This document shows, in pieces, positions 43,204 to 54,200 of a stretch of DNA of 64,000 bases; position 1 is the stretch's first letter, and the number at the start of each line of letters is the position of its first letter. Source of the DNA: Cercophora sp. LCS_1 (taxonomy: Eukaryota > Ascomycota > Sordariomycetes > Sordariales > Lasiosphaeriaceae); NCBI GenBank assembly GCA_036250225.1, contig JAPZLL010000006.1:434001-498000 (forward strand), given 5' to 3'. Position numbers and translations under genes: made by a program. Below the pieces are notes generated by a model, which was given only the letters and a program-made list of their open reading frames with translations, did not search any database and had not been told where the DNA came from.

Positions 43204-43516
43204 ATGCAGCTTACTACCATCCTCGTTGCCGCTATCTTCTCGGCCGTTGCTTCCGCTCGAGCCATGACCCCGATCGAGATGCGCGCCGCCGTGGTCGCCA
43301 AGTCCGTCTGCCCCGACCCCTTTTCCCCATGCCAGTACGAGGAAGATGGTGAATGCCAGTTTGGGTATGCCGCCTGCCTCCAGAAGATGGGCTGCTCCAA
43401 CACGCCTGGTGGAGCTGACTGCATTGGGCTCTCGATCGGTGAGTTCCGCTGATTCTAGTCGATATCGGTTCTCATGCTGACAAAAGTCAATACTAGGGTG
43501 CCTCGTTTGCAACTAA
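43204..43516 (+). CDS. Small secreted protein with eight cysteines (effector or defence candidate)
   Basis: Exons 43204-43438 and 43497-43516 encode 84 residues. The signal peptide is MQLTTILVAAIFSAVASA. The mature part has eight cysteines: VCPDPFSPC, GECQFGYAAC, MGC, GADC, and IGCLVC, the last pair supplied by a 20-nt final exon ending LVCN. With the intron left in, the protein would stop without the last two cysteines, so splicing completes an even cysteine set. No known family is recognised. Small, cysteine-dense, secreted proteins of this type act as effectors or antimicrobial peptides in many ascomycetes. Confidence 0.75.
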
Positions 43517-43780
43517 AGTCCGATGACGAGATGCGAGTCTCATATGACAACATGGTCAGCCGTTGTGAGACCAGCAAGATTCGAACCACGTCATATGGTG
43601 CTGAGGTCGACAGAGAGCTCGCAGGGCGGGTTTGCGGTTTGCGGTTTGCGGTTTCCGGTTATTTCATGTCCTTGCAGGGCCATGAGGTTCGATAGCTTAC
43701 CACAATGACAATAAGATCTTTGCATTCGCGCTAATTACCGATATATTTTTGAAGTCCGTGTGCCCAGTTAGCGAAACGCC
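43517..43780. repeat. Intergenic with short TTTGCGG tandem repeat
   Basis: A seven-base unit TTTGCGG occurs about three times in a row near 43631-43652, followed by a variant. Otherwise nothing. A TTCGAACC element near 43577 resembles a B box but no tRNA fold was found. Confidence 0.6.
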
Positions 43781-46000
43781 TCATAAAAGGCGAATCTCCC
43801 TCGCAACAGCTGTCTCAAACTGCCTCTCAATTTCTTTTCCAAACAGAGCACCAACGCCAACCCTTTCAAAACCATTCACAACTGCTTCGACTCTTCTCAC
43901 AAAAAGGACGTTAAACACCGAGTAGATACCCCACACGTAACCAAGGCCAGGGGAAGCGTCGAACCTTCTTGCAATCTGCAAGGCGAATATGACCTGAGGT
44001 GGGCTACCTGGGTCTAGCGCGTTCTGAAAGTCTGGATGTTCAAGTGAAGCCCATCCTGCCACATGCTCGCGGTCTAGATGAGAAGCTACCTGTCGCCAAC
44101 GGGCCCCTCCAGACTTGGGTGCTTGTTGTGTGATGCGAGCTGCAAGATCTCTGTCTTCCTGAGTTGGGAACCTTCCGCCTAGAAACACTGGTTGCAACTT
44201 GGTCTGGAGGCAGAGAACCGGGAAGCGATTTCGGTTGGTGTTTGCTGGGTCTCTCGGAGGTCGGTATTCCAGTGGGCCGTTGGTAAAGGATGGCGAGTCA
44301 ATGGAATGAATGTTGTCGTGGGGAGGCAACAAGATGTTGACAACTTCGCAGTCATCTTCTGCCCCGCCATGCTTCAGATGGGCAGAGGTTGACCACCTGA
44401 CCGGGCCGTAGACGGAAGCCCATGAATATGACGGAATTGTGACGAGCCGGTCGTGAGGTTCCTCGCCCACCTTCTCCCACAGTAACCCATCTAAGATGAC
44501 AGGCATCCAAAGGCCAGCGACATAGATCGACCTCTCCTCCTCAGCTTCAGTATCCTGTCGTGCGAACGCTCTTCCGAACTCGTCAGCCACTCCGCTCAAA
44601 GCGACCAGACGGTCTTGTTCTGGTCTGGTGAGCTTCAGAGCGGAATACGCCTCGACGATTGTCCTCCATGCAAAGGATAACTCGCCTTCAAAAAGCTGAT
44701 GGAACCTAGAGAACATTTCGCGCAGCATGAAGTCGGGCATGTGGTTCCATTGCTTTCGTGGATGAATGATACCCGATGCGGTCCGTAGCGGCGATGTCTT
44801 ACAGCGAAAGAAGATGTCCGACGTTGTGCAGCAAATGATCCGCCGACTGAGAGCCCATTCTTGGAAGACCCAGCCTCTGGAGAGAAGCTCGCTGTTGGCA
44901 ATGTTGTCCCAGTAGTCCTTTTCTTCCTCGCCCAGGTCTGGACATAGGTAGAGATGTCCTTGTTGGTCTCCGGATTGATCGAGATATGGCAGTTGAATCA
45001 GTGGAGGCCCATTACCCTCGACTGGTGGTGTGTTGTTGAAGAGGCCAAGGGTCTTAGACGCGCTGGTACAAGCGACGGTGAGCATCGAGTTTTGATAATA
45101 CGAGGCCATCTTCTCGGCTTCGACGTCCCATTCGCCACCACCTCCTTGGACAATGCAAAGTGAGTCTATCCAGACATAGGAGATGCCCAAGTGAGAAGCC
45201 AGGGTGATGACATCCAAGAACAATGGCGGCAGGGGGTGAAACGATTCGCATGTCAGTCTGGACCCCAGGTTCGATCGGGTGGTTGTGTTCATATCCTCAT
45301 CTGCTAGCCAACGATGGCTGACGGTTATGTAGACGCCTTTTTTACCCGTTGTGTCCTGAAGACAAAACTTGACGCCGCCCTGGTCTTTCCAAACATACAC
45401 ACACCGGGTCGGGAGTTCCGTGTTCCGTTGATCGACGTGTTGGCCTGACAGTGTTCGGGAACATTCTCCATGCTCAAGACAGGCATCGAGCCAAGCCTTG
45501 ACACTTGATACGAGCACTTCCGTGTTTGTTCTTCTGATCCCGTCATAGATGTACCTTCCCAAGACATCTCTGGACGTGGTAGCCGCATCGTTGGCGTCGG
45601 CTAGCACACGGTACTGTATCGCAACACCGAAGTTATCAGGATCTTTGATGTCAGTTCCCACTAGTTGCCGAGGGTTGGCGGCAATCGTCGCCTTCAGATA
45701 CGAGATTCCAAGTCCTGCCGCGGAAGGCGCATCGGTTTCCGACCCAGGGGCGAGAACCATATCATCAGCTCTCGTGACGCGAAAATGCACCCAGTTCCCG
45801 ATCGAGTATTCCCCCACGCGGCTTTCTTTCTTTGGCCCAAAGGCAGCGGGGAACGCATTGGCGAGATGGGTGCAAAAGGGGCATCCATTTTCGGCTGACT
45901 TGCGCACATCGCGTGCTCGGTAGCCCCTCCAGGGAGCGGTAACACTATGTCGGAACGTGTGAATATCGAAGGACTGACATCGTTCACAGAGTGGGGGCAT
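43781..46000 (-). CDS. HET-domain protein
   Basis: Heterokaryon-incompatibility (HET) domain proteins are TIR-related-fold proteins that trigger cell death after non-self contact in filamentous ascomycetes. The single exon gives 739 residues. After an N-terminal Cys-containing block (CERCQSF, GCPFCTHL) the three HET motifs follow: YITVSHRW at 224-231, YVWIDSLCIVQ at 275-285 with the EWDVEAEKMASYYQNSMLT stretch, and LLSRGWVFQEWALSRRII near 375-392. The C-terminal half is unannotated but typical of large HET proteins, with no NACHT or repeat domain. It belongs to the group with the N-terminal CxxC...CPFC element. The ATG at 46000 is the family start. Confidence 0.92.
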   Translation of the reverse strand: MPPLCERCQSFDIHTFRHSVTAPWRGYRARDVRKSAENGCPFCTHLANAFPAAFGPKKESRVGEYSIGNWVHFRVTRADDMVLAPGSETDAPSAAGLGISYLKATIAANPRQLVGTDIKDPDNFGVAIQYRVLADANDAATTSRDVLGRYIYDGIRRTNTEVLVSSVKAWLDACLEHGECSRTLSGQHVDQRNTELPTRCVYVWKDQGGVKFCLQDTTGKKGVYITVSHRWLADEDMNTTTRSNLGSRLTCESFHPLPPLFLDVITLASHLGISYVWIDSLCIVQGGGGEWDVEAEKMASYYQNSMLTVACTSASKTLGLFNNTPPVEGNGPPLIQLPYLDQSGDQQGHLYLCPDLGEEEKDYWDNIANSELLSRGWVFQEWALSRRIICCTTSDIFFRCKTSPLRTASGIIHPRKQWNHMPDFMLREMFSRFHQLFEGELSFAWRTIVEAYSALKLTRPEQDRLVALSGVADEFGRAFARQDTEAEEERSIYVAGLWMPVILDGLLWEKVGEEPHDRLVTIPSYSWASVYGPVRWSTSAHLKHGGAEDDCEVVNILLPPHDNIHSIDSPSFTNGPLEYRPPRDPANTNRNRFPVLCLQTKLQPVFLGGRFPTQEDRDLAARITQQAPKSGGARWRQVASHLDREHVAGWASLEHPDFQNALDPGSPPQVIFALQIARRFDASPGLGYVWGIYSVFNVLFVRRVEAVVNGFERVGVGALFGKEIERQFETAVAREIRLL

Positions 46001-47739
46001 TGTTCTGTTCGCTCTCGGACGACGGTTTTCGTGTGATGATCAACGCGCTCCCGGAGTGGCAGAGACAACCCGTTTCCTTTGACCGCGAAGTCCGGACAAA
46101 AAAAAAACCAAACACCGCATATCCCTAATTAGGAACAGATCAATCCTAGACTGAACACATATTCCATACATTCTATTGTATGGTATTCAGCAATGTGTAT
46201 GTTTCCTCCTCATGCCATGCTTATACGGGATCTGAATACTTGTCAAAGTGACCTTGACGGAAACTAGTGAATTGGTACTTCGTCCCAAGCTTCGCGCTCA
46301 AACCCCTGTCATGCAAGCCTGCAGCGCCAAGAAATCCTGCGGCACTTTGCCAACCGCGACCACAGCTCCCTTCTCATCGCGCTCTACTTAATTTCCATGA
46401 AACAGCTAGTTCACCACCCTAAAATCGACACCATGAATTTCCCTTTCCTTCTTCGGAACTGAGCCGTTGCCGCCTTGGCCTGAGCCAGACTGAGCCAGAC
46501 TGAGCGAGGGAGTCACAGTTCTGGGCTGCCTCGGCTACAGTTGCCACGGGTCTAAAATGACGGCGGAGTTACGAGGACCCAGTTTTGGGACCTCTACCAC
46601 CACCACCTAGCCGCGCTTTCCTTCACTCCAACTACAGGAGAAGAAAAAACCTGCAATTATAACACGTCGATAAATCATGTATATTATATTCGGATTCCAA
46701 AGTGTTGCTCTCGACCTTTTCAGTGTCTCTAAACCCGTTGCGCCCAGGTCGAGTTGTCCATTTTTCTGAACAACTTATCATTGTAGACACTTCTTTCATC
46801 AAGCGAAATGATGACCAGATAGTGCGGCATGTGTCATCACGGTTTAGCGCTACGGCTCAGGATTTCCAAAGGAGGAAAATATCTGTCACGGAAGTTACCA
46901 CCATACAAGCTTGCAAGCACCATAAGGATACCTAGCAGTGTAGAATGAGATCGCCTGGCCGCGGACTCACCGACGTGCACGGATGCTGCCTAGACAGAGA
47001 TACGTATGCGGGGGAAGGAGGACGCGTCATTGACTTGAATAATCTTAGAAGTTCCTTTAGGTAGCCAGTAGGCAGAAAAAGGGCCCGCGTAAGGTTAACG
47101 TCAAATCCGCCTTACCCGTTCCTTCAGGATCGGAGGATTGAGAGAATTGCTTAGCCCTATTAGTTGACCACTCAACTAGCAATGCTTAACCTTGTAGACG
47201 CGTAATCGTATACATCAGCAGAGTATGATTTTGCCAATGACCGCAGTTTGAGACGCAATTGGTGTGCGTGTCGTTCGTATTGTGGCACAAGGCCCCAATT
47301 CCAGAGAGAAAAAAGCTCAGAAGAATTCAATTACGCCCTACTGAAGATGTAGCATCGACATGCTATGCTAATAGAATGACGTGGTGCGGGACATAACCGG
47401 GCCGTTGATGGAGTTGGTAACGACAATGGCAACATCACCCATCCGTGCTCTTGTCTGGCTGTCAAGTATCATTTTCTACCACTAGACCGTCTACGCCTCG
47501 TCGAGTATAATATTCCTGGAGCGGCCCGCATGTGAGGAACTGCTCAAGTCCAAGAATCTAATCGTCTACACTGCCTAATCTCGGAAAAGAAGCGTTCTGT
47601 TCAAGCTGATACTGTCATAATGGGTTGAAGAGACGTTGGAGATTTGAATGGTGATAATATTAACCTTTGGACTATCTTGATTGATGGTGATTCGCATACG
47701 TGGTCTTGATCACCTACTCACCCGCTGGGTACGTACTTA
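46001..47739. other. Gene-poor, AT-richer region
   Basis: 1.7 kb without a convincing frame. A short direct repeat of TGAGCCAGAC sits near 46485-46503. Sequence is AT-rich between 46650 and 47700, which would fit old RIP-decayed repeats, though I see no recognisable transposon protein. Confidence 0.5.
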
Positions 47740-48127
47740 TTCTGCCGGCAGAAATTTTATCTAATACATCACTCTTGCTTATTCTGCCGCCGAGGGCTGC
47801 GTACCGTTTCTGCCGGCAGAAAAATTAAGACCTGACTTCCACCATGCTTACTCTACCACCGCGAGTTACGTACCTTTTCTGCCGGCAGAATGAACTACTC
47901 GTTCCTCCTTATTCTGCCGCCAAACGCTACGTACCGTTTCTCTGGCAAAAAAAAAAAATGCAAGAGACCCAGTTCTCGGCCCCGAGCCCAGATTTGGTAC
48001 TGCAACAGCGGGCTACGTACCTTTTCTGCCGGCAGAAAATCACCCAGCGCCAGCGACCCAGTTCTCGGCTCCAAGCCCAGATCTTGTTTCTGCTACCTCA
48101 GGCTTCGTACCTTTTCTGCTGGCAGAA
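47740..48127. repeat. Array of palindrome-bearing repeats (TTCTGCCGGCAGAA)
   Basis: The perfect 14-bp palindrome TTCTGCCGGCAGAA occurs at 47740-47753, 47808-47821, 47877-47890 and 48024-48037, with one-mismatch or decayed copies at 48114-48127 and near 47938. Spacing is 61-90 bp. Between copies, GTACC(G/T)TTTCTG and CTTATTCTGCCGCC recur, so a larger unit of roughly 70-90 bp is repeated. I do not recognise the element; it resembles a mobile mini-palindrome or part of a satellite. Confidence 0.85.
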
Positions 48128-48538
48128 ATTATGCTCAGGCTACAAAACCATCACAACTTCTCCAACTCGCACCGACCGCCAATTCCAGCATCAAAAGTTC
48201 ATTACAGCGCCAAAGCTAAATTGCAATTCATTGAACTTTTTAATATATTACAGCTAGGAGCGAAATTGACGTCCTCTCGCGTGCACTCTTCTCTTGTCTT
48301 ATAGACGCACGGACGCGCCGACAGGAGTATGAATTCGTTTTAATTCACACGTTGTACTTGTGACTCATGGACGGGTACGTTTTCAGAAAGACGGAATCGG
48401 ATTTTCCAGCTCCGAAATAGTCAGAGCCAGAATTTGGGACTGCGTGGAGCCCAGAACTGGGACGCAATGTGCCATCACCTCACCTCTGCTGCTGACAGCG
48501 GCATCATGAACCGCACCACCAATCGCACCACGACCACA
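48128..48538. other. 5' flank of Tc1/mariner relic
   Basis: No gene. A GGTACGTTTTC element near 48375 weakly mirrors GGACAAAACGCTGTACC near 49627-49643, so these could be decayed terminal inverted repeats, but the match is poor. Confidence 0.35.
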
Positions 48539-49543
48539 ATGGCGCCAAATCTTGCTCTCCACAAGCGTGTTCTGATTCAGGGCATAATTGACAGTAAGCT
48601 ACAAGGTGACGATGGCCCCAAAGATGACGAGATAGCAGAAATAATTGGTTGTAACGCCCGCGCGGTGCACCGCATTTGAGCGAATCTGCTCCGCTTTGGA
48701 ACGACAACAACCGCACCGCCAAATGGCGTTGGCCAACCCAAAACCGTTGCTCCTCCCATGCTGACCGCTTTATATGATTAACTCTCTCTTAACCCGTGTA
48801 TGCAACTTAAAGACATGGCCGCATTCCTCCAAAACGAGTTCGACACCGACGTGACACGTTTTAGCATTAGCAGAGCACTGAGGGAGGCCAAGTGGTCAAA
48901 GAAATGCATGCAGAATGTCGCGCGCGAGTGTAACCTCGATCTGCGCAATGAATACATGTACGAGATATCGTTCCTCCGTTCTAAACAGCTGGTCTTTATA
49001 AATGAGACAGAAGTGGACAGAAGCATCAGGACCAAGCGTAAGGGCTGGGCTCCCCGCGGAAAGCGGCCCTATCAGATTAAGCGATTCCATCGAGGTCGGA
49101 GGTTCCAGATCCTCCCCGCCTATACTCAAGATGGCGTGATACATTTCTGGGTATACAAAGGGTTAACTGATGCCGAGATGTTCGAGTGCTTTGTTGAAAC
49201 CCTGCTGCCGTACTGCAGTAAGTGGCCTGAGCCCAGGTCTGTCTTGGTCATGGACAATACATCATTCCATCATTCCGAGAGAATGCAGCAGATGTGTGAC
49301 GATGCAGGTGTTGTATTGCTCTACTTACCACCCTACTCACCCGACTTGAACCCGATCGAGAAGTTTTTTGGAGAGCTAAAGACGTACATTCGGCAGGCTT
49401 AGAATGAGCATATTGGCTTTATTAGGGCCGACTTCTCCTCTTTTTTGGAGGCGTACGTTGAGGTCGTGGGTGTCTGGGAGGCGAGCGCCAGGGGTCACTT
49501 CCAGCGAGCTGGGATCTCCATTGATGATGAGCTGTTAGAATGA
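48539..49543 (+). pseudogene. RIP-damaged Tc1/mariner-type transposase (DDE_3)
   Basis: One frame spans a Tc1/mariner-like transposase from MAPNLALHKR to the end, broken by in-frame TGA (48677-48679), TAA (48779-48781) and TAG (49400-49402). Each stop could arise by a C-to-T change from CGA, CAA or CAG. The helix-turn-helix part is at the start. The catalytic core has the second Asp in VLVMDNTSFH and the third acid in PYSPDLNPIEKFFGE. The first catalytic Asp is Asn (FINETE, codon AAT at 49001-49003), again a G-to-A transition. The copy is therefore inactive twice over. Confidence 0.88.
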
Positions 49544-49978
49544 CAAGCTAGTTGACATTCTATTTATGTAACAAATTACTAGCCTCTAAGATGCATTGTA
49601 TTAATTAAGAAAAACTACTATATTACGGACAAAACGCTGTACCACACCCTCCAACACCCCTCGGTCGATATAGAATTGAGGGTCATTGTCCTCGTGAAAG
49701 AGCTCGAGATCAAAACCTCTCTCCAGTGTAAGATCGAGAGCCAGCCAGTACTACTGCTTTTGATCCTCGCGCCTAACTTTGGAACAATGCCATTCACAGT
49801 AAGCCACTACTGCATCCTCTCGAAATCCGGGTATGGTAATGGGCAGAGGACGCGATTGAGAAGCACATATCATTGGGCTGGATCCAGAAAGGTCTGGGTT
49901 AGCCACGCGTTGGCCAGGATAGGCTGGAATATAATTATTAATAACCATGGGTTGGCCGGATGTGCACGAGCTTGAGTT
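49544..49978. other. 3' flank of the transposase relic
   Basis: AT-rich, no gene seen. May contain the right end of the Tc1/mariner element. Confidence 0.4.
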
Positions 49979-50869
49979 TTATTGCTTCCGCTTACGGTCA
50001 TAATGCTGTTGATCCTCGGTATATAGCTGTATCCGGATGTCTTGTGGAACGTTATTGTGTCTCTCTAGTTTGTAGCCCTGCTGTACGGACTTGGCAAGAC
50101 TCCTTAAATAATGGCCCATGAGCTTGTAGTGTTTCTTCGAATTAGGATCTTGCCAGCAGTAGGGTCCCCGATTGCACGGGGGTTCTAGGCACCTAAATAT
50201 GGTGTATACCTGCCTCCAGGCGTCCGGCGCACTAGAGGCCACCTGCTCCGCATCGAGCCGAACGTCCCTCTCGGCGAGCTGATTGGCAGTAGCCCCCCGC
50301 CCAGCGGTGCAGGTTTCTTTCCCACTCTCCACGTAGTTAAACGAGACGTTGACTCTTAGGGTCTTGCTAATGCGGAGAAGGTGGCTCCACGACTGGAGTT
50401 GCCTCTCCACTACTGGCCAGTCAATCTGTAACTCTTTAAAGTGCTTTGTTATATCCCTCTCGGAGCGGTCGTTCGTGGAGATGACAATCGTCGTTGCATT
50501 GGCTCTATATGACTTGCCCGTCGACTGCACGATATCGGCGATCTTGGATGCCAGCTCCTCATTCCAGAAGTCGCTCAGAGCCACCACGAGGTTTTCTTCA
50601 GTTTGCTTGGCCACTGCTCTCTTGTTTAATGTCAAATTCCATTCCATGATGTAGCGCATGCAAAAGGGTGGGTGTCCTTCATATGACTGGCCTGGGATCC
50701 AGTCCTCGTACGGCACGAACGAGAGGGTGTTGCGAGCAGGCCGCAATTCGCTCCGTTGCGGCAGCCTCGCGCCATGGACTGGCTGACTCGCGGAACTTGC
50801 GGCATTATGAAGTCGGCGTTGCGGCTCATCGCCACTGGACCAATCATTTGCAGAGTCCTCTGAATCCAT
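49979..50869 (-). CDS. Unrecognised 296-residue protein downstream of the HNWD-type gene
   Basis: A single exon from the ATG at 50869. I do not know a name for the family, though the sequence looks conserved in kind. A polar N-tail (1-75) leads to a helical domain with EWNLTLNKRAVAKQTEENLV, STNDRSERDITKHFKELQID and LLRISKTLRVNVSFNYVESG. It is followed by a Cys/Trp cluster, CLEPPCNRGPYCW, which may bind zinc. The C-terminal DPNSKKHYKLMGHYLRSLAK and VPQDIRIQLYTEDQQ close it. There is no signal peptide or membrane segment. It lies 369 bp after the HNWD-type gene on the same strand, so it could be a partner; equally it could be a transposon-carried gene, since a RIP-damaged element lies next to it. 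Confidence 0.6.
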   Translation of the reverse strand: MDSEDSANDWSSGDEPQRRLHNAASSASQPVHGARLPQRSELRPARNTLSFVPYEDWIPGQSYEGHPPFCMRYIMEWNLTLNKRAVAKQTEENLVVALSDFWNEELASKIADIVQSTGKSYRANATTIVISTNDRSERDITKHFKELQIDWPVVERQLQSWSHLLRISKTLRVNVSFNYVESGKETCTAGRGATANQLAERDVRLDAEQVASSAPDAWRQVYTIFRCLEPPCNRGPYCWQDPNSKKHYKLMGHYLRSLAKSVQQGYKLERHNNVPQDIRIQLYTEDQQHYDRKRKQ

Positions 50870-51237
50870 TTCAAGACGGCGCTGAGGGAGCTAGACGTGT
50901 GCGAGTGGCGATGTCTGTTCTCGGTGGAGAGGTGAGTCACAGAGACAGGTTGTCCTCTCGCGTAATAGTCACGTGGTGAAGCACCTGATCCCAAATTATC
51001 ACAGAGCCAAGCAGATTAAAATAGTACGATATAAAACCGCCACCAAGCATATTTGGCCACTTCGGCCTCCGAAGGGGAAAAGTCGAGTTGATTTTGCCTT
51101 CTCGAAGTGATATGTCAGTGCCGCTGGAAGATGCTAGAATTCCCAAACTATCTATAAATTAACCCATCCTCCCAGGCCCTTCTGGTGTCAAGCTAGAAAA
51201 AAGAAATATAGAGGATGAATGGAGAGGGCTTGAACGA
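50870..51237. other. Intergenic between HNWD-type gene and 296-residue gene
   Basis: 368 bp, AT-rich. Holds the 3' end of the receptor transcript and the promoter of the next gene if they are separate. Confidence 0.5.
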
Positions 51238-54200
51238 TTAGACATTGCACGAAAAGCCGATTGTGAAAACTCGCCCCGATTGACAACCGATAGCCACCAT
51301 CTGCCCTTGGATGGCAGAACAGCTTGGGCGATATTCCGGTGGCAACCATATTAAGTTCCGGCCGTTACAAATAATCCAGGTCTGGTCCCCCCCCAAACTA
51401 TACCCATACCTCCCTGGATCATCCAGCGAGAAGGCGACCGACTGAACCGAGGAGCGATGCCCTTCGAGCGTTTGGAGGCATTGCCCCGAGGCGGCATCCC
51501 AGATCTTGACGGTATGGTCGTCCGAACCCGATGCGAGCCGCTGGCCATCCGGTGAGAAGGCGATTGAGTAAATCCAGTCGCGATGCCCTTCGAGCGTTTG
51601 GAGGCATTGCCCTGAGGCGGCATCCCAGATCTTGACGGTATGGTTGTCCGAACCCGATGCGAGCCGCTGGCCATCCGGTGAGAAGGCGACTGAGTAAACC
51701 GAGTCGCGATGCCCTTCGAGCGTTTGGAGGCATTGCCCCGAGGCGGCATCCCAGATCTTGACGGTATGGTCGCCCGAACCCGATGCGAGCCGCTGGCCAT
51801 CCGGTGAGAAGGCGATTGAGTAAATCCAGTCGCGATGCCCTTCGAGCGTTTGGAGGCATTGCCCCGAGGCGGCATCCCAGATCTTGACGGTATGGTTGTC
51901 CGAACCCGATGCGAGCCGCTGGCCATCCGGTGAGAAGGCGATTGAGTAAACCGAGTCGCGATGCCCTTTGAGCGTTTGGAGGCATTGCTCTGAGGCGGTA
52001 TCCCAGATCTTAACAGTATGGTCGTATGAACCCGACGCGAGCCGCTGGCCATCCGGTGAGAAGGCAACCGAGCAAACCGAGTCGCGATGCCCTTTGAGCG
52101 TTTGGAGGCATTGCCCCGAGGCGGCATTCCAGATCTTAACGGTATGGTCGCCCGAACCCGATGCGAGCCGCTGGCCATCCGGTGAGAAGGCGATTGAGTA
52201 AACCGAGTTGCGATGCCCTTTGAGCGTTTGGAGGCATTGCCCCGAGGCGGTATCCCAGATCTTAACAGTATGGTCGTATGAACCCGACGCGAGCCGCTGG
52301 CCATCCGGTGAGAAGGCGATTGAGTAAATCCAGTCGCGATGCCCTTCGAGCGTTTGGAGGCATTGCCCCGAGGCGGCATTCCAGATCTTAACAGTATGGT
52401 CGCCCGAACCCGATGCGAGCCGCTGGCCATCCGGTGAGAAGGCAACCGAGCAAACCGAGTTGCGATGCCCTTCGAGCGTTTGGAGGCATTGCCCCGAGGC
52501 GGCATCCCAGATCTTAACGGTACAGTCGCCCGAACCCGATGCGAGCCGCTGGCCATCCGGTGAGAAGGCAACCGAGGCAACCGGGTCGCGATGCCCTTCG
52601 AGCGTTTGGAGGCATTGCCCCGAGGCGGCATTCCAGATCTTAACAGTACAGTCGCCCGAACCCGATGCGAGCCGCTGGCCATTGGGTGAGAAGGCAACCG
52701 AGCAAACCCAGTTGCGATGCCCTTTGAGCGTTTGGAGGCATTGCCCCGAGGCGGCATCCCAGATCTTAACGGTACAGTCGCCCGAACCCGATGCGAGCCG
52801 CTGGCCATTGGGTGAGAAGGCAACCGAGGCAACCGGGTCGCGATGCCCTTCGAGCGTTTGGAGGCATGCATTCCAGTCCGTTTCTACTGCTGGCTTCGTA
52901 CTGACCCAGCCAGGTTCTTCCGCCCTAAATTTCTTTTTCACTAGACTAGAAGCTGGTGCAAATAGGAGAGCTGATGTGTACGCTTGGAGAGGGGCTTGCT
53001 CTACTACCCATCCGTAAGCCAGAGTAAACCGGTATGCATCCCAAACAAGTTTTGTAAGTTGGCCGCTACCGGTGCGTCCCTATGTCTCTGTTAGTCTTGG
53101 TTTCTGGTGTTAGGTGGTACAGACTCACGAGTAGGCCGTCAAGCTGTCTCATGGCGATGACACCTTCCGACATTGCTCGGAGTAAACTGAGAGCTTCGAG
53201 CCAGTAAAGATACTTCTGCTCAAGGAAGGTCTGGATCGCATCCAGTGTGTTGCGTTGCAGCGTATCTTGATGCGAAATCGAGTTGCACAAATGGTCAACC
53301 CAGAAAACGCATGAGTACCGAACTGTAGCCAGTGGGTCTGGAGATGGCGTCTGAACTTCTTTGATTGGGAATCCCGGCGCCTCTAGATAGTAGATATCGC
53401 GTCGCAACACCATCGACATTTCATTGAGCGACCTTGAGAAGATAATGCGGTTTACATCTGCCAAACCCCGAGGGAAGACCCAGTTGAAAGCCATTTTAGA
53501 GGCCCGGTGTGCAGCCTTTCCCTGTAGAAAGTCCCCGCTGGATTGGTGGATGAAAAAAACAATACGTCCTCGAAGAGTCAAAAATGCGCTGCAGATTCTG
53601 ATGACTTGTTCTAGGGACTTCAGATCATCCACAATCTCGTCCGGCATTTCGACGAGTGTAATTAGTTCCGAAAGGCTGATGCGTCGGCGAACAATCGTAA
53701 TAATGGCGAGAACCTGCTTACAGACGTCCGCATCTCCGGAGCAACGAATCTGTCTCATCCTTCGCGCATATAGGGAATCTAACCCAGGAGGAAATGAAGA
53801 AAGCTGTTTCACGGTGGGCCGCCCCTCCACCTCGTCTGCAAGTGCTTGACAAACCAAGGCCACCCAGAGGAATGTGCCGTCCGCATGGGAAGAAAGATAA
53901 GTCCCCACAGCAATCTTTGTTTCGTTATCGTACCCTTTCCTGCGCGATAGTTCGAGGACTTTGTAGTCGATGTATGCGTCAATGGCGGTATCGACGGATT
54001 TGGCGTTTAGCTCGAGGCTTACAATTTCGCCCTGTGCCACCGTCGCTAACTGTTCCTCGATCTGCCACCAGTTGCGACTAGAGACAACCCATTTGACGCG
54101 GGAAGATGATGTCTGGACAACCAGTGCGAGAAGTTCCGGCAAGCCAGTAACGCACTCGTCGAGGGCATCAATGATCAGGTAGGTTTCCTTCAAGTTTGAG

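Noticed and set aside
43550..43625. tRNA-like signal with GGTTCGAATC on the minus strand
   Set aside because: No acceptor or anticodon stem pairs; only a B-box-like match.
51469..52854. Regular repeats considered as a CRISPR or satellite array
   Set aside because: Units are gapless, coding, and in frame with HET and NACHT domains; there are no spacers.
51351..52871. A 506-codon frame overlapping the WD40 array (and a second one at 51419-51985)
   Set aside because: The 126-bp unit is a multiple of three, so any frame without a stop in one unit stays open through all. The Ser/Arg/Gly-rich translation is the shadow of the WD40 frame.
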